Source: an uncultured Ureaplasma sp.
GTDB taxonomy: Bacteria; Bacillota_I; Bacilli_A; Mycoplasmatales; Mycoplasmoidaceae
Reading direction: 5' to 3'
Length of the DNA stretch: 10,094 nt
Assembly (NCBI GenBank): GCA_949295235.1
Contig: CASFKH010000068.1
Coordinates: forward strand, 1 to 10,094
Below are positions 1-8,240 of this stretch, piece after piece (positions within the stretch are counted from its first letter, which is position 1; each line of letters opens with the position of its first letter). The notes under the pieces were generated by a model, which worked only from the letters and a program-made list of their open reading frames with translations, was not told the DNA's origin and made no database searches. The translations under genes were made by a program, and so were the position numbers.

Positions 1-186
1 AATAAAAAATTGAATAATTTTAATAAAATTATTAATAATATAAATGATAATATTGTACCAACAACAATTTATAATGATTTAGAATCTTCAATTTTTAATT
101 TAAATCCAAATTTACAAAAAATATTTGAAGATTCTAAAAATGAAAATGACTTGGTCACAATTTCAGGAAGTGGGTCTACATTAGTT
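1..186 (+). CDS. ispE: C-terminal part of IspE-like kinase, in frame with gltX
   Basis: This is the end of a reading frame that enters from before the window. It resembles the C-terminus of IspE (4-diphosphocytidyl-2-C-methyl-D-erythritol kinase, a GHMP-family ATP-dependent kinase of the non-mevalonate isoprenoid pathway). The visible evidence is NDLE (nt 73-84), followed by a Leu/Pro helix and SGSGST (nt 163-180); in IspE the same two blocks lie a similar distance apart near the end. IspE normally continues for roughly another 25-45 residues after this glycine motif, forming the last helix and strand. Here the frame instead runs without a stop codon into the complete GltX sequence. Neither of the other two forward frames offers an IspE ending, because both stop within a few codons after 181. 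It is either the first part of an IspE-GltX fusion or a truncated ispE remnant. The rest of the kinase cannot be seen, so its integrity is unknown. Confidence 0.65.
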
Positions 187-1653
187 ATGATAAATAAAGA
201 TAAAAAAGTTCGTACAAGATATGCCCCTAGCCCAACTGGTTTTTTTCATATAGGTGGCGCTAGAACAGCAATCTTCAATTATTTATTTGCAAAGCACTAT
301 AATGGAGATTTTATTGTTAGAATTGAAGATACTGATACTGATAGAAATGTAGTTGGTGGAATTGAATCACAATTGTCTAATTTGTCATGGATGAAAATTA
401 CACCAGATGAATCAATTAGTAATCCTGGAAAATTTGGACCATATATACAATCTGAAAAATTCAACAGATATAAAGATTTAGCTCATAGTTTACTTTCAAA
501 CGGACATGCATATTATTGTTTTTGTAGTCAAGAACAACTTGAATTAGATAGAGAAAATGCATTAAATAATCATCAAACTCCAAAATATAATAGAAGATGC
601 CTTAATCTTTCAAAAGATGAAATAGAAGAAAATCTTAAAAATAATGTTCCATATGTAATTAGGTTAAAAATAAATGATAATCAAAATTATGGTTGAAATG
701 ATTTAATTAGAGGAAAAATTGAAGTTCCTTCATCCGCAATGACTGATCCTGTTATTTTAAAATCCAATGGAATTGCAATGTATAACTTTGCAGTTGTTAT
801 AGATGATTTTGATATGGATATAACTCATGTTTTAAGAGGAGAAGAACATATTAGTAATACTCCTTATCAAATTGCAATAAGAGATGCTTTAGGTTTTAAT
901 AATGGTATACAATATGGTCATTTATCTGTTATTATTGATGAAACTGGTAAAAAACTATCTAAAAGAAATAAATCATTAAAACAATTTGTTGAAGATTATA
1001 AATTATTAGGTTTTATTCCTGAATCCATTGATAATTTTTTAGCTCTATTAGGATGAAGCTCAAATGATAATAAAGAAATATTATCAATGCAAGAAATGAT
1101 CAAGAATTTCGATATTAAAAATATTTCTAAATCTCCAACATTTTTTGATTTTAAAAAATTGTTATGAATTGGTAATGAATATTTTAAAAAAATGGATAAT
1201 GATAAATATATTAATTTTGTTTCTTCATATATTGAGGATAAAAATCTCAATTCGTGACTTAAATCAAACATTCAATCAATAATATTATTATTTAAAAATC
1301 AAATCTCATATGCAAGTCAATTAAATGATTTGATTAAAGAACATTTTATTGATTCTCATGTCCTAAACGATGATGATATTACAATTGTTAAAAATAATAT
1401 GGATGTAATATTATTGTTTAAAGACTTGATTCAATCCATTTCATCATTTAATGAAGAAAAGATTATTGATATAATTAATGATGTAAAGGTTAAAACTGGC
1501 AAAAAGGGTAAAGATTTGTTTATGCCTATTAGGTTGTGTTCAACAAATATGTCTCATGGTCCAGAATTGGCAAAAATGATCTATTTTACAGGACATAAAA
1601 AGGTAATTGAAAATATTGAAAATTTATTAAAAAAGGAGAATAGTTATGAATAG
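187..1653 (+). CDS. gltX: Glutamyl-tRNA synthetase
   Basis: GltX charges tRNA-Glu with glutamate in the cytoplasm using ATP. Counting from the ATG at 187, the protein is 488 residues, the usual size for bacterial GluRS. It starts in the expected way, with RYAPSPTG at 10-18 and the HIGH-type motif HIGG at 21-24. The zinc-binding insert is present (C111, C113, Y134, C138), and the KMSKS-type loop is KLSKR at about 256-260. The C-terminal part is the helical anticodon-binding domain. In-frame TGA codons (694, 1054 and others) are read as Trp. The reading frame is open upstream to the window edge, through an IspE-like segment, so the ATG at 187 is chosen from family length alone. Only a distant purine run (165-170, about 16 nt away) could serve as its SD. 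The real product may therefore be longer at the N-terminus. The last 8 nt overlap rpoE. Confidence 0.93.
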
Positions 1654-2122
1654 TAATGATTTAATTGATGTAGCATATGAATGCGTTTTAGATTATTTTA
1701 AGGATAAAAAAACTGATTCTACAATTTCGTTCAATGAAATTTGTGAAGCAGTAATGAAAAAAAATAAAATTTCAAAATCTGATTTTGAAAAAATAATTGG
1801 ATCTTTTTATGTAGATTTAATGCAAGATAGACGCTTAATATACTTAGGAAATGATGCATGAAATTTAAAAGATAGAATCAAACTAGATCAATATTTAAAA
1901 AATTTAAATTCATTGTATGATTATGATTCATCTCAAGATGTTGAAGATGGATATGAAAACATGATTCCAAATACAGACGAAACAAAAGACATTATTGATG
2001 AATATGACAATGGTGAAGAAGATATTGATGAAAACTTCGCACTTGAAGCGGATTTTGATACTGAAACTTCAGATGACATTGATGACGAATCTGATTCATT
2101 AGATGATGATATAGATGCTTAA
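1646..2122 (+). CDS. rpoE: DNA-directed RNA polymerase delta subunit
   Basis: RpoE (delta) is an accessory RNA polymerase subunit of Firmicutes and Mollicutes. In the family it promotes release of nucleic acids from the polymerase and tunes initiation. The 158-residue protein has the expected two parts. Residues about 1-88 form a folded HARE-HTH-type domain, including the conserved stretch DLMQDRRLIYLGNDAW (57-72). Residues about 92-158 form a strongly acidic, presumably disordered tail made mostly of Asp, Glu and Ser. The Trp at residue 72 is encoded by TGA (1859-1861), which would split the gene under the standard code. An AAAGGAG ribosome-binding site (1632-1638) lies 7 nt before the ATG, inside the end of gltX, and the coding regions overlap by 8 nt, so the two genes are probably translationally coupled. 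The neighbours fba and ychF follow in the same order as in M. genitalium. Confidence 0.92.
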
Positions 2123-2138
2123 TGCTATGAAAAATTCA

Positions 2139-3014
2139 ATGTTAGTTAATGCTAAAAATGCAATCAATTTAGCTAATAAATATAATTTTGCAATTGCTCA
2201 TATTAATATAAATAATTTAGAGTGAATTCAATCTGCAATTGATGCTGCAATTTTTGCTAAATGCCCAATTATATTAGGAGTTTCAATGGGGGCTGCAAAA
2301 TATATGGGTGGATATAAGTTAATTTATAATATGGTCAATGATTACATGAATTACATAAATTGTAGTATTGAAGTTATTTTGCATTTAGATCATGGAAACT
2401 ATCAAGCATGCTTAGATGCAATTGAGGCAGGTTTTACTTCCATTATGTTTGATGGTTCATCATTACCATTTAATGAAAATATTAAAAAAACTACAGAATT
2501 GTTATCTATTTGCCAACAAAAAAACATATCTATTGAAGTTGAAGTCGGATCAATTGGTGGCGAAGAGGATGGAATTTGCACAGATGGGGAAATGGCTAAT
2601 ATAAATGAATGTATTGAAATTAGCAAACTTCCAATTGATTTTTTAGCAGCAGGAATTGGTAATGTTCATGGAATTTATCCAAAAAATTGAAAAGGATTGA
2701 ATTTTTCATTATTAGAAGAAATAAATAAAAAAACAAATTTACCATTAGTATTACATGGTGGAAGTGGAATTGATGATAATCAAATAAAAAAATCTATAAT
2801 GCTTGGTATTAGAAAAATCAATGTTAATACAGAATGCCAAATTGCATTTTCAAAAACTTTAAAACAATATTTTGTAGATACTCAGGATTTATTAATCAAG
2901 AAATCTTATGATCCAAGAAAATATTTAAAACTCGGAAAGAATGCAATTTTTGAAGTTTGTATAGAAAAATTTAAATTGTTTAATTGTTTCAATATTTATA
3001 ACAAGGAAGAATAA
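2139..3014 (+). CDS. fba: Class II fructose-bisphosphate aldolase
   Basis: This enzyme splits fructose-1,6-bisphosphate into glyceraldehyde-3-phosphate and dihydroxyacetone phosphate, a central glycolytic step in organisms that depend on sugar fermentation. The 291-residue protein matches the roughly 288-residue mycoplasma enzymes. Zinc and active-site residues are visible: LDHG at 83-86 (catalytic Asp84, Zn ligand His85), the EVEVG block at 133-137, NVHG with His177, and LHGGSG at 205-210 with His206. A C-terminal NVNTECQIAF block and YDPRKYL match the Bacillus-type enzyme. The ATG at 2139 gives an N-terminus MLVNAK like that of known mycoplasma aldolases; an in-frame ATG at 2127 would add four residues. 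Neither start has a clear SD sequence. Because rpoE stops at 2122, re-initiation or translational coupling is likely. TGA codes for Trp at residue 29 and at residue 184. Confidence 0.93.
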
Positions 3015-3016
3015 TT

Positions 3017-4123
3017 ATGGGATTATTTGCTGGTATTGTAGGGTTACCAAATGTTGGTAAATCTACTCTATTTAATACAATTACTAATGCTCAAGCACTA
3101 ATGGCTAATTATTGTTTTGCAACAATTGAACCAAATTTTGGAATTGTAAATTTACCTGATAAAAGATTAGAAATATTAAAAGATATTTATGCATCCGATC
3201 AAATTATTCCCGCCACTTTTAAATTTGTTGATATTGCAGGGTTAATTGAAGGTGCTTCAAAAGGTGAAGGATTAGGCAATAAATTTTTATCTAATATTCG
3301 TGATGTTGATGCAATTTGTCATGTCGTTAGATGTTTTGATGATAAAGATATAACACATCAATATTCAACAGTTGATCCTGTGAGAGATGCAGAAGTTATC
3401 AATTTAGAATTATCAATTTCTGATTTAGAAGTTGTTGAAAAAAGATTTTTTAAAATTAAAAAGAAAGCCGATTCAGGAGATAAAGAATCAATAGTAGAAG
3501 TTGCAATTTTACAAAAGATAATAAATGAATTACAAAATGGAAGATCTGCAAGAAATGCAAATTTAAATGATGATGAACTTAAAATTATTCAATCATTAAA
3601 TTTAATAACATTAAAACCTATGTTGTATGTTGCAAATATTAATGAAAGTGATATTTCAAATCCTGATAAGAATCCACATTATAAATCCTTATTAGAATAT
3701 GCTAAAAATCAAAATAATGAAATCATTCCAATGTCAATTAAGATTGAATATGATATCAGCCAATTATCTGATAATGATAAGAAAATTTTTATGGACGATC
3801 TTGGTCTTGAATATACAGGATTAGATAATGTAATTAGAGGATGTTTTAAACTATTAAATTTATCCACATTCTTTACGTGTGGAAAAAAAGAAATTCATGC
3901 ATGAACATTTCAAAATGGAATGTTTGCTCCAGAATGTGCAGGTATTATTCATTCTGATTTTGAAAAAGGGTTTATAAAAGCTGAGGTTATCTCTTATAAT
4001 GATTTAGTTCAGTCTGGAAATGAAAACAAAGCACGAGAACTTGGAAAAATAAGATTAGAAGGAAAAACATATCGCATGTTAAATGGAGATATTTGTAATT
4101 TTAAATTTAATGTTTCTAAATAA
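3017..4123 (+). CDS. ychF: Redox-regulated ATPase/GTPase YchF (EngD/Ola1 family)
   Basis: YchF is an Obg-related P-loop NTPase that associates with ribosomes; family members usually prefer ATP. The 368-residue length fits the family (about 363-367). Visible motifs are the P-loop GLPNVGKST (9-17), the TIEPN switch region (36-40), DIAGL (72-76) and the NxxE-type nucleotide base motif in YVANINE. A coiled helical insert lies in the middle. The C-terminal TGS-like domain carries the typical [15 protein letters not shown] and RLEGK blocks. TGA at 3902-3904 encodes Trp296, at the position where the family has the conserved AWT. The ATG lies 2 nt after the fba stop, and AAGGA at 3003-3007 sits inside the end of fba, so it is co-transcribed and probably coupled. 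The product is sometimes annotated EngD. Confidence 0.95.
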
Positions 4124-4128
4124 TTATG

Positions 4129-4134
4129 AAAGGA
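4129..4134 (+). promoter_or_regulatory. Ribosome-binding site deciding the tdk start
   Basis: AAAGGA lies 8 nt before the ATG at 4143. The same frame is open further upstream to an ATG at 4083, but that start lies within ychF and would add residues that no thymidine kinase has. The site supports the start at 4143. Confidence 0.7.
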
Positions 4135-4142
4135 ATCAATAT

Positions 4143-4766
4143 ATGGGAAAAGTAGTATCAGAAGGATATCTTGAAATAATATGTGGTCCAATGTTTTCGG
4201 GGAAGACTGAGGAATTATTAAGAATACTTAATCGTTTAAAATATGCAAAAGTAAATTATTTAATTTTTAAACCAATTCTTGATTCAAGAAGCAAAGATTG
4301 CATTTATTCAAGAAATGGATTGTCTGAACCTGCAATTGAAATTAAATCGTCAGCAGAAATTTTAGAGCACATAAAAAATTATGAAAAAAATATTGAGGTA
4401 ATTGCAATAGATGAAGCCCAATTCTTAGATCAAGAAATAATTGATGTTTGTTTAACTCTTGAAAGTTTTGGATTTCATGTAATAGTATCAGGATTAGATA
4501 AAAATTTTAAAGGCGAACCATTTGGTTATATTGCCCAACTAATGATATATGCTAATAAAATTAGAAAATTAACCGCAATTTGTACACAATGTGGTTCCGA
4601 GGCAGATTATTCACAAAGATTAATTAATGGTAAACCAGCAAATTATGATAGTGAATTAATTTTAATTGGAGATAGTGAAAATTATGAAGCAAGATGTTTA
4701 AAACATTTTAGTATTCCAAATAAGCCAATTTCACAATCTTGTCAATTATTCAAAAAAAAATTTTAA
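4143..4766 (+). CDS. tdk: Thymidine kinase (type II, TK1-like)
   Basis: The enzyme phosphorylates thymidine (and deoxyuridine) with ATP, the salvage route to dTMP used by nucleotide-scavenging mollicutes. The 207-residue protein has the P-loop GPMFSGKT (15-22), the DEAQF motif (90-94, with Glu91 as the expected catalytic base) and the SGLDKNFKGEPFG segment (116-128). The structural zinc site is C147, C150, C185 and H188; Cys/His ligation of this kind is known in the family. The region between the zinc pairs corresponds to the lasso loop that covers the thymidine base. It follows ychF by 19 nt on the same strand and appears to be the last gene of the operon. Its downstream neighbour rpiB is convergent. 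Confidence 0.95.
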   Translation: MGKVVSEGYLEIICGPMFSGKTEELLRILNRLKYAKVNYLIFKPILDSRSKDCIYSRNGLSEPAIEIKSSAEILEHIKNYEKNIEVIAIDEAQFLDQEIIDVCLTLESFGFHVIVSGLDKNFKGEPFGYIAQLMIYANKIRKLTAICTQCGSEADYSQRLINGKPANYDSELILIGDSENYEARCLKHFSIPNKPISQSCQLFKKKF

Positions 4767-4806
4767 AAATTAACAGTTTGTTTTGTTAGTTTCTAAAATT
4801 TTTTTT
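4767..4806. terminator. Possible bidirectional terminator between tdk and rpiB
   Basis: AAATTAAC (4767-4774) can pair with GTTAGTTT (4785-4792) through 8 pairs including one G-U, with a 10-nt loop. A T run follows at 4799-4806. On the opposite strand the hairpin is also followed by T-rich sequence. It sits exactly in the 44-nt gap between two convergent genes. The stem is short and AT-rich, so it is weak. Confidence 0.35.
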
Positions 4807-4810
4807 AATG

Positions 4811-5386
4811 TTAATTCATAATTTTTGAATTTTGAATATCATCACTTGATAAATCATCTAGTTCAGTAGTTTTTTGAGTAATATTTTCAGTAGATTCATT
4901 TTGATTATTTGTTCCAGAAAAATCAACCTTTTTAGTAAAGTCAATATCCATATATTGTTCATTAATTCCTTTTTCTTGGTTAAAGGATTGATTTTTTAAA
5001 AAGGTATCAATAATTTTTATAATTTTTGATTCATTTAAAAATCTAGAACCTAATGCAATCATATTTGAATTATTTTTTCTTGCATTTTCTGCCATATTAG
5101 TTGTAAATACTAATGAACATTTTATGCCTTTAACTTTATTGGCAGCAATATTTACACCAATTCCGCTTCCACATAATACTATACCAAATGAGTTTTCATT
5201 ATTATCATGAACTTTAGTAGCAACTTTAATTGCATACTTTGCATAATTGGCTGATTCTAATGAATGACATCCTAAATTAAAAACTGTATATCCAGAATTG
5301 TATAAATGTTTTTCTATAACTTCTCTTACTTTATATGAAGCATGATCTCCTCCAATATATATAATTGGTAAAGTGTTTGCACTCAT
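4811..5386 (-). CDS. rpiB: RpiB/LacA/LacB-family sugar-phosphate isomerase, divergent
   Basis: The family interconverts aldose and ketose phosphates, typically ribose-5-phosphate and ribulose-5-phosphate in the pentose phosphate pathway. Family signatures are clear: GGDHAS at 12-17 (Asp14, His15), LCGSGIG at 71-77 with the catalytic-type Cys72, the AANKVKGIK block (81-89), and IALGSRFL (110-117). Three features are odd. The segment ARKNNSN (102-108) has Asn where RpiB usually has the ring-opening His, and is one residue shorter. The GGRHxRR-type phosphate-binding arginines that usually follow are not recognisable. After about residue 150 a hydrophilic N/T/E/D-rich tail brings the length to 191, against about 150 for the family. 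A strong SD (minus-strand AAAGGAG, 5394-5400) precedes the ATG. Substrate and activity are therefore uncertain; membership of the fold family is not. Confidence 0.85.
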   Translation of the reverse strand: MSANTLPIIYIGGDHASYKVREVIEKHLYNSGYTVFNLGCHSLESANYAKYAIKVATKVHDNNENSFGIVLCGSGIGVNIAANKVKGIKCSLVFTTNMAENARKNNSNMIALGSRFLNESKIIKIIDTFLKNQSFNQEKGINEQYMDIDFTKKVDFSGTNNQNESTENITQKTTELDDLSSDDIQNSKIMN

Positions 5387-5400
5387 AATATATCTCCTTT

Positions 5401-5484
5401 TATAAATTGTAAAAAATAAAAAGAACGATACATTTATAAATATAAATGATCAGTTCTATAGAATGGATTTATTTACAATTTATA
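5401..5484. repeat. Perfect 13-bp inverted repeat enclosing the hairpin
   Basis: TATAAATTGTAAA (5401-5413) and TTTACAATTTATA (5472-5484) are exact reverse complements separated by 58 nt. They bracket the terminator-like hairpin (5422-5457). The left arm abuts the rpiB ribosome-binding site. Whether this is one large folded leader or a protein-binding site cannot be told from sequence. Confidence 0.6.
5411..5457 (-). terminator. Terminator-like hairpin after clpB
   Basis: Read on the minus strand, AGAAC, GAT and CATTTATA pair with TATAAATG, ATC and GTTCT, giving 16 pairs around a 2-nt loop with one single-base bulge on each arm. The stem is followed at once by TTTTATTTTTT. This is the layout of a rho-independent terminator and lies 71 nt after the clpB stop. 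It also lies directly before the rpiB ribosome-binding site, so it could instead act as a leader element for rpiB. Confidence 0.5.
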
Positions 5485-5527
5485 TTGAAATTAATATACA
5501 TAAATAAACTATAACATAAAATAGAAA

Positions 5528-7639
5528 TTAAAATTCTAAATTATCATTTTTTAAATTATATCCTATTTCAATTGGAATGTCCTTTTTTATTTTTCCTTCA
5601 ATTATTGATTCAGCTAATTTATTTTCAATATGTTTTTGAATTCATCTTTTTAATGGACGTGCACCATATTCTGGATCAAAAGCACATTTTGCAACTGTTG
5701 CATTCAATTTTTTGTCAAAAGTAACATTATATCCTTCGTCTTTTAATCTATTTGATAAATCATTTAACAATTTATTAGCAATTTCTTGTACCACTTTTTC
5801 AGTTAATGTATTAAACATTATTATTTCATCAATTCTGTTGATAAGTTCTGGTTTTAAATACATTGTTAATTCTTTCATAACTTCATTCTTTTTTCCATCA
5901 ATTATAAGTTGTGCACCAATATTTGATGTCATAATAATAATTGTGTTTTTAAAATTAATTTTTCTACCATGTGAATCTTTTAGACTTCCTTCATCTAATA
6001 TTTGAAGAAATAAATTTAATACATCAGAATGAGCTTTTTCAATTTCATCAAATAGTATTACTGAATAAGGATTACGTCTAACAGCTTCTGTTAATGCTCC
6101 AGATTGTTCATATCCAACATATCCTGGAGGAGCTCCAATTAATTTAGATACAGAATGTTTTTCCATGTATTCAGACATATCAAATCTAATCATTACATTT
6201 TCACTATCAAACAAAGCTTCAGCTAAAGCTTTTGAAACTTCAGTTTTTCCAACCCCTGTTGGTCCTAAAAATAGAAATGAACCAATTGGACGGTTTGGAT
6301 CATTAACTCCTGCTCTTCCCCGTAAAACCGCATTTACAACTAAATCAATTGCTTCATCTTGTCCTTTCACTCTTTCTTGCAATTGTTCTTTTAAGTGCAA
6401 TAATTTTTCTTTTTCAGATTCTAATATTTTATTCACAGGGATACCAGTTGCTTTTGCAATCACTTCACTAATTTCTGTAGCAGTTACAGAATCTTTAATC
6501 ATTCTATTTCCCTTTTGTTTTAATTGTTCTTCAATTTGGTTTTTCTTTTCTTCAAGACTTGGAATAATTACATATAACAATTCTGAAGCTTTTGCATATT
6601 CACCTTCCATTTTAAAACGTTCTATTTTTGCTCTTGCTTCATCAATTTTAGTTTTTAATTCAATGATTTTATCGTTTTCTAATTTTTCTTTATTTCAAAC
6701 TTCGGATAATTTTTTATCATTTTCTGTTAATTTTTCCAATTGTTTATCAATATCTTTTAATCTATCAATAGATTTTGGATCTTTATCCTTTTGAAGAGAA
6801 GCACGTTCAGTTCTTAAATTAATTATTTCTCTTTTTAATTGATCTAATTCAGCTGGCATTGAGTGCATTTCAGTTTGAACTTTTGCACAAGCTTCATCAA
6901 CTAAGTCAATTGCTTTATCAGGTAAAAAACGATCTGATATGTATCTTTCAGATAAGTCAACTGCAGCAACTAAGGCAGAATCTGAAATTTTAACTCCATG
7001 ATACATTTCTCATTTTTCTTTCAACCCTCTCATAATTGTTAATGCTTCTTGTTTATCTGGTTCATTTACATTAACTTTTGTCATTCTTCTTTCAAGAGCA
7101 GCATCTTTTTCAATATATTCACGATATTCATTTATAGTAGTTGCACCAATTAATTTGATTTCACCACGAGCCATCATTGGTTTTAAGATGTTTGCTGCAT
7201 CCATTGCACCACTTGTTTTTCCCATTCCTACTAATTGATGAATTTCGTCAATAAATAAAATTATATTTCCATTAGATTTTTTAATTTGATTAAATATTTG
7301 ATTTAATCTTTCTTCAAATTGTCCTTGATAACTTGCTCCAGCAATTAAAGAAGATAAATTAAGTTCTCAAATTTCTTTATCTAATAAATTATCTGGAACA
7401 TCACGAAGAACAATTCTTTGTGCCAATCCTTCTACAATTGCAGTTTTACCAACTCCTGGTTCTCCAATTAATACAGGATTATTTTTTGATTTACGTGACA
7501 ATATTTCAATAACTCTTCTTATTTCATATTCACGACCAATAATTGGATCAATTTTATTTTGTTTAACCTCTTTATTTATGTTTCTACCATATGTTTCTAA
7601 AGGATTTACACCAACCCCATCAGTTTGTTTCATTTCCAT
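5528..7639 (-). CDS. clpB: Chaperone ClpB, short form without N-terminal domain
   Basis: ClpB is a hexameric AAA+ disaggregase that pulls proteins out of aggregates, normally with DnaK/DnaJ/GrpE. The 703-residue protein has NBD1 with Walker A GEPGVGKT (59-66), pore tyrosine Y104 in [11 protein letters not shown] and Walker B ILFIDEIH (127-134). A coiled-coil middle domain follows (roughly 255-380, rich in Lys/Glu/Leu). NBD2 has Walker A GPTGVGKT (459-466), pore tyrosine Y507 in GYVGYE and Walker [12 protein letters not shown] (527-537), and the C-terminal domain follows. The about 145-residue N-terminal substrate domain of full-length ClpB is absent: the protein starts at METK-like residues just before the NBD1 linker, as in other short mollicute ClpBs. 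Several TGA codons encode Trp. A strong SD, AAGGAGG (minus strand, 7647-7653), lies 7 nt before the ATG. A CIRCE element upstream predicts HrcA-controlled heat-shock expression. Confidence 0.96.
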
Positions 7640-7668
7640 ACTAATTCCTCCTTATTTAAAAGTCATTA

Positions 7669-7697
7669 ATTATATTTTAGCACTTTTAACACAAGAG
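7669..7697 (-). promoter_or_regulatory. clpB promoter
   Basis: On the minus strand a perfect TATAAT lies at 7674-7669. With a 17-nt spacer the -35 position falls on CTCTTG (7697-7692), a poor match, and it lies inside the CIRCE element. Transcription would start near 7662, giving a leader of about 20 nt that includes the ribosome-binding site. Confidence 0.65.
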
Positions 7698-7703
7698 TGC
7701 TAA
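7677..7703 (-). promoter_or_regulatory. CIRCE operator (HrcA binding site)
   Basis: TTAGCACTT-N9-GAGTGCTAA on the plus strand differs from the consensus TTAGCACTC-N9-GAGTGCTAA at one base. The spacing is exactly 9 nt. HrcA repressor bound here would cover the -35 region of the clpB promoter, so clpB is predicted to be induced by heat or by misfolded protein. clpB is a known CIRCE target in mycoplasmas. Confidence 0.93.
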
Positions 7704-7761
7704 TTTTTTTAGTTTTATTTTAAATTTTTGATTTTCATTATTTATAAACCTTTAAAAGTCT

Positions 7762-7780
7762 TTTGAATGAATTATTCAAA
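7762..7780. repeat. Short inverted repeat in the divergent intergenic region
   Basis: TTTGAAT and ATTCAAA pair perfectly over 7 bp with a 5-nt spacer. The site lies between the clpB promoter and the membrane-protein gene, about 16 nt before the TTATAA box at 7796. It could be a small operator, but AT-rich DNA often contains such repeats by chance. Confidence 0.3.
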
Positions 7781-7795
7781 TATTAAATAATGTTT

Positions 7796-7824
7796 TTATA
7801 AACTAAAAATTGATAGGTTAAAAT
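7796..7824 (+). promoter_or_regulatory. Predicted promoter of the 127-residue membrane protein gene
   Basis: TAAAAT (7819-7824) is a fair -10 box located 6 nt before the ATG at 7831, with TTATAA (7796-7801) 17 nt upstream of it. There is no SD between the box and the ATG, so transcription would start at or next to the start codon. The same arrangement is found before the gene at 9247. Confidence 0.45.
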
Positions 7825-7830
7825 TTTAAT

Positions 7831-8214
7831 ATGAATAAACTTTTTAAATATTTAAAAAAATCCTCAATTTGATTAGATATTTTATTTATTGTTTTTTTAA
7901 TTTTATTTTTAACTTTTTACATATTAAATAAAAAAGATCATTCATATAATGATGCAAAAACTGCATTCTTAGTTTTATTTATTATTTATGGATCTGTTTT
8001 TGTAATTTTTTCTTATATAAATTCTTTTTTAATTTTTCTGAATGATTGAAAACATAAAAAAATTAATAGTGGATGATTTAAAATAACATTTTTAATATTA
8101 GGTTTTATTTTAATGTCTTTTTCAAATGCTATTGCTATTTTCTATATTGGAATAAAACTTAATAAAATTAAACAAACTGATGAAACCGAATATATAAAAC
8201 CATATCCATTTTAG
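7831..8214 (+). CDS. Small three-helix membrane protein, unknown function
   Basis: I do not recognise this 127-residue protein. It has three strongly hydrophobic segments at about 14-32, 43-71 and 84-109. A short Lys-rich N-terminus (KLFKYLKK) and the basic loop between helices 2 and 3 (WKHKKINSGW, 73-82) probably lie in the cytoplasm. The C-terminus is short and hydrophilic and ends in KPYPF. Three tryptophans, including those in the N-terminus and the loop, are encoded by TGA, so the gene is invisible under the standard code. It has no SD; a TAAAAT box 6 nt before the ATG suggests a leaderless transcript. It is transcribed divergently from clpB. Its stop codon falls within the -35 region of the first of two duplicated promoters for the next gene. 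Function is unknown; the open frame, hydrophobic pattern and clean fit between neighbours support it as real. Confidence 0.75.
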
Positions 8215-8240
8215 AGTAATACAAATAAACATGATCTAAT
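8212..8240 (+). promoter_or_regulatory. Degenerate upstream copy of duplicated promoter
   Basis: TAGAGT (8212-8217), a 17-nt spacer and TCTAAT (8235-8240) occupy the same positions in repeat unit 1 as the strong promoter does in unit 2. Both boxes are further from consensus, and the -35 overlaps the stop codon of the preceding gene. Activity is doubtful. Confidence 0.35.

Noticed and set aside
996..1271. Minus-strand frame of 91 codons inside gltX.
   Set aside because: It is antisense to a conserved gene. The similar minus-strand frames at 2402-2626 and 4009-4191 are shadows of fba and ychF/tdk.
694..1330. gltX appears broken into three pieces by TGA codons, suggesting a pseudogene.
   Set aside because: With TGA read as Trp the frame is continuous to 1653 with normal GltX length and motifs. 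The same happens in rpoE, fba, ychF and clpB.
6165..6794. Long plus-strand open frame of 209 codons opposite clpB.
   Set aside because: It lies fully antisense to conserved ClpB coding sequence, is Ser/Phe/Asn-rich as expected for an antisense frame, and has no ribosome-binding site. The shorter plus-strand frame at 5712-6005 is rejected for the same reason.
7704..7760. T-rich stretch after CIRCE, considered as a terminator or small RNA.
   Set aside because: No convincing stem precedes it on either strand. It looks like ordinary AT-rich intergenic DNA upstream of the clpB promoter.
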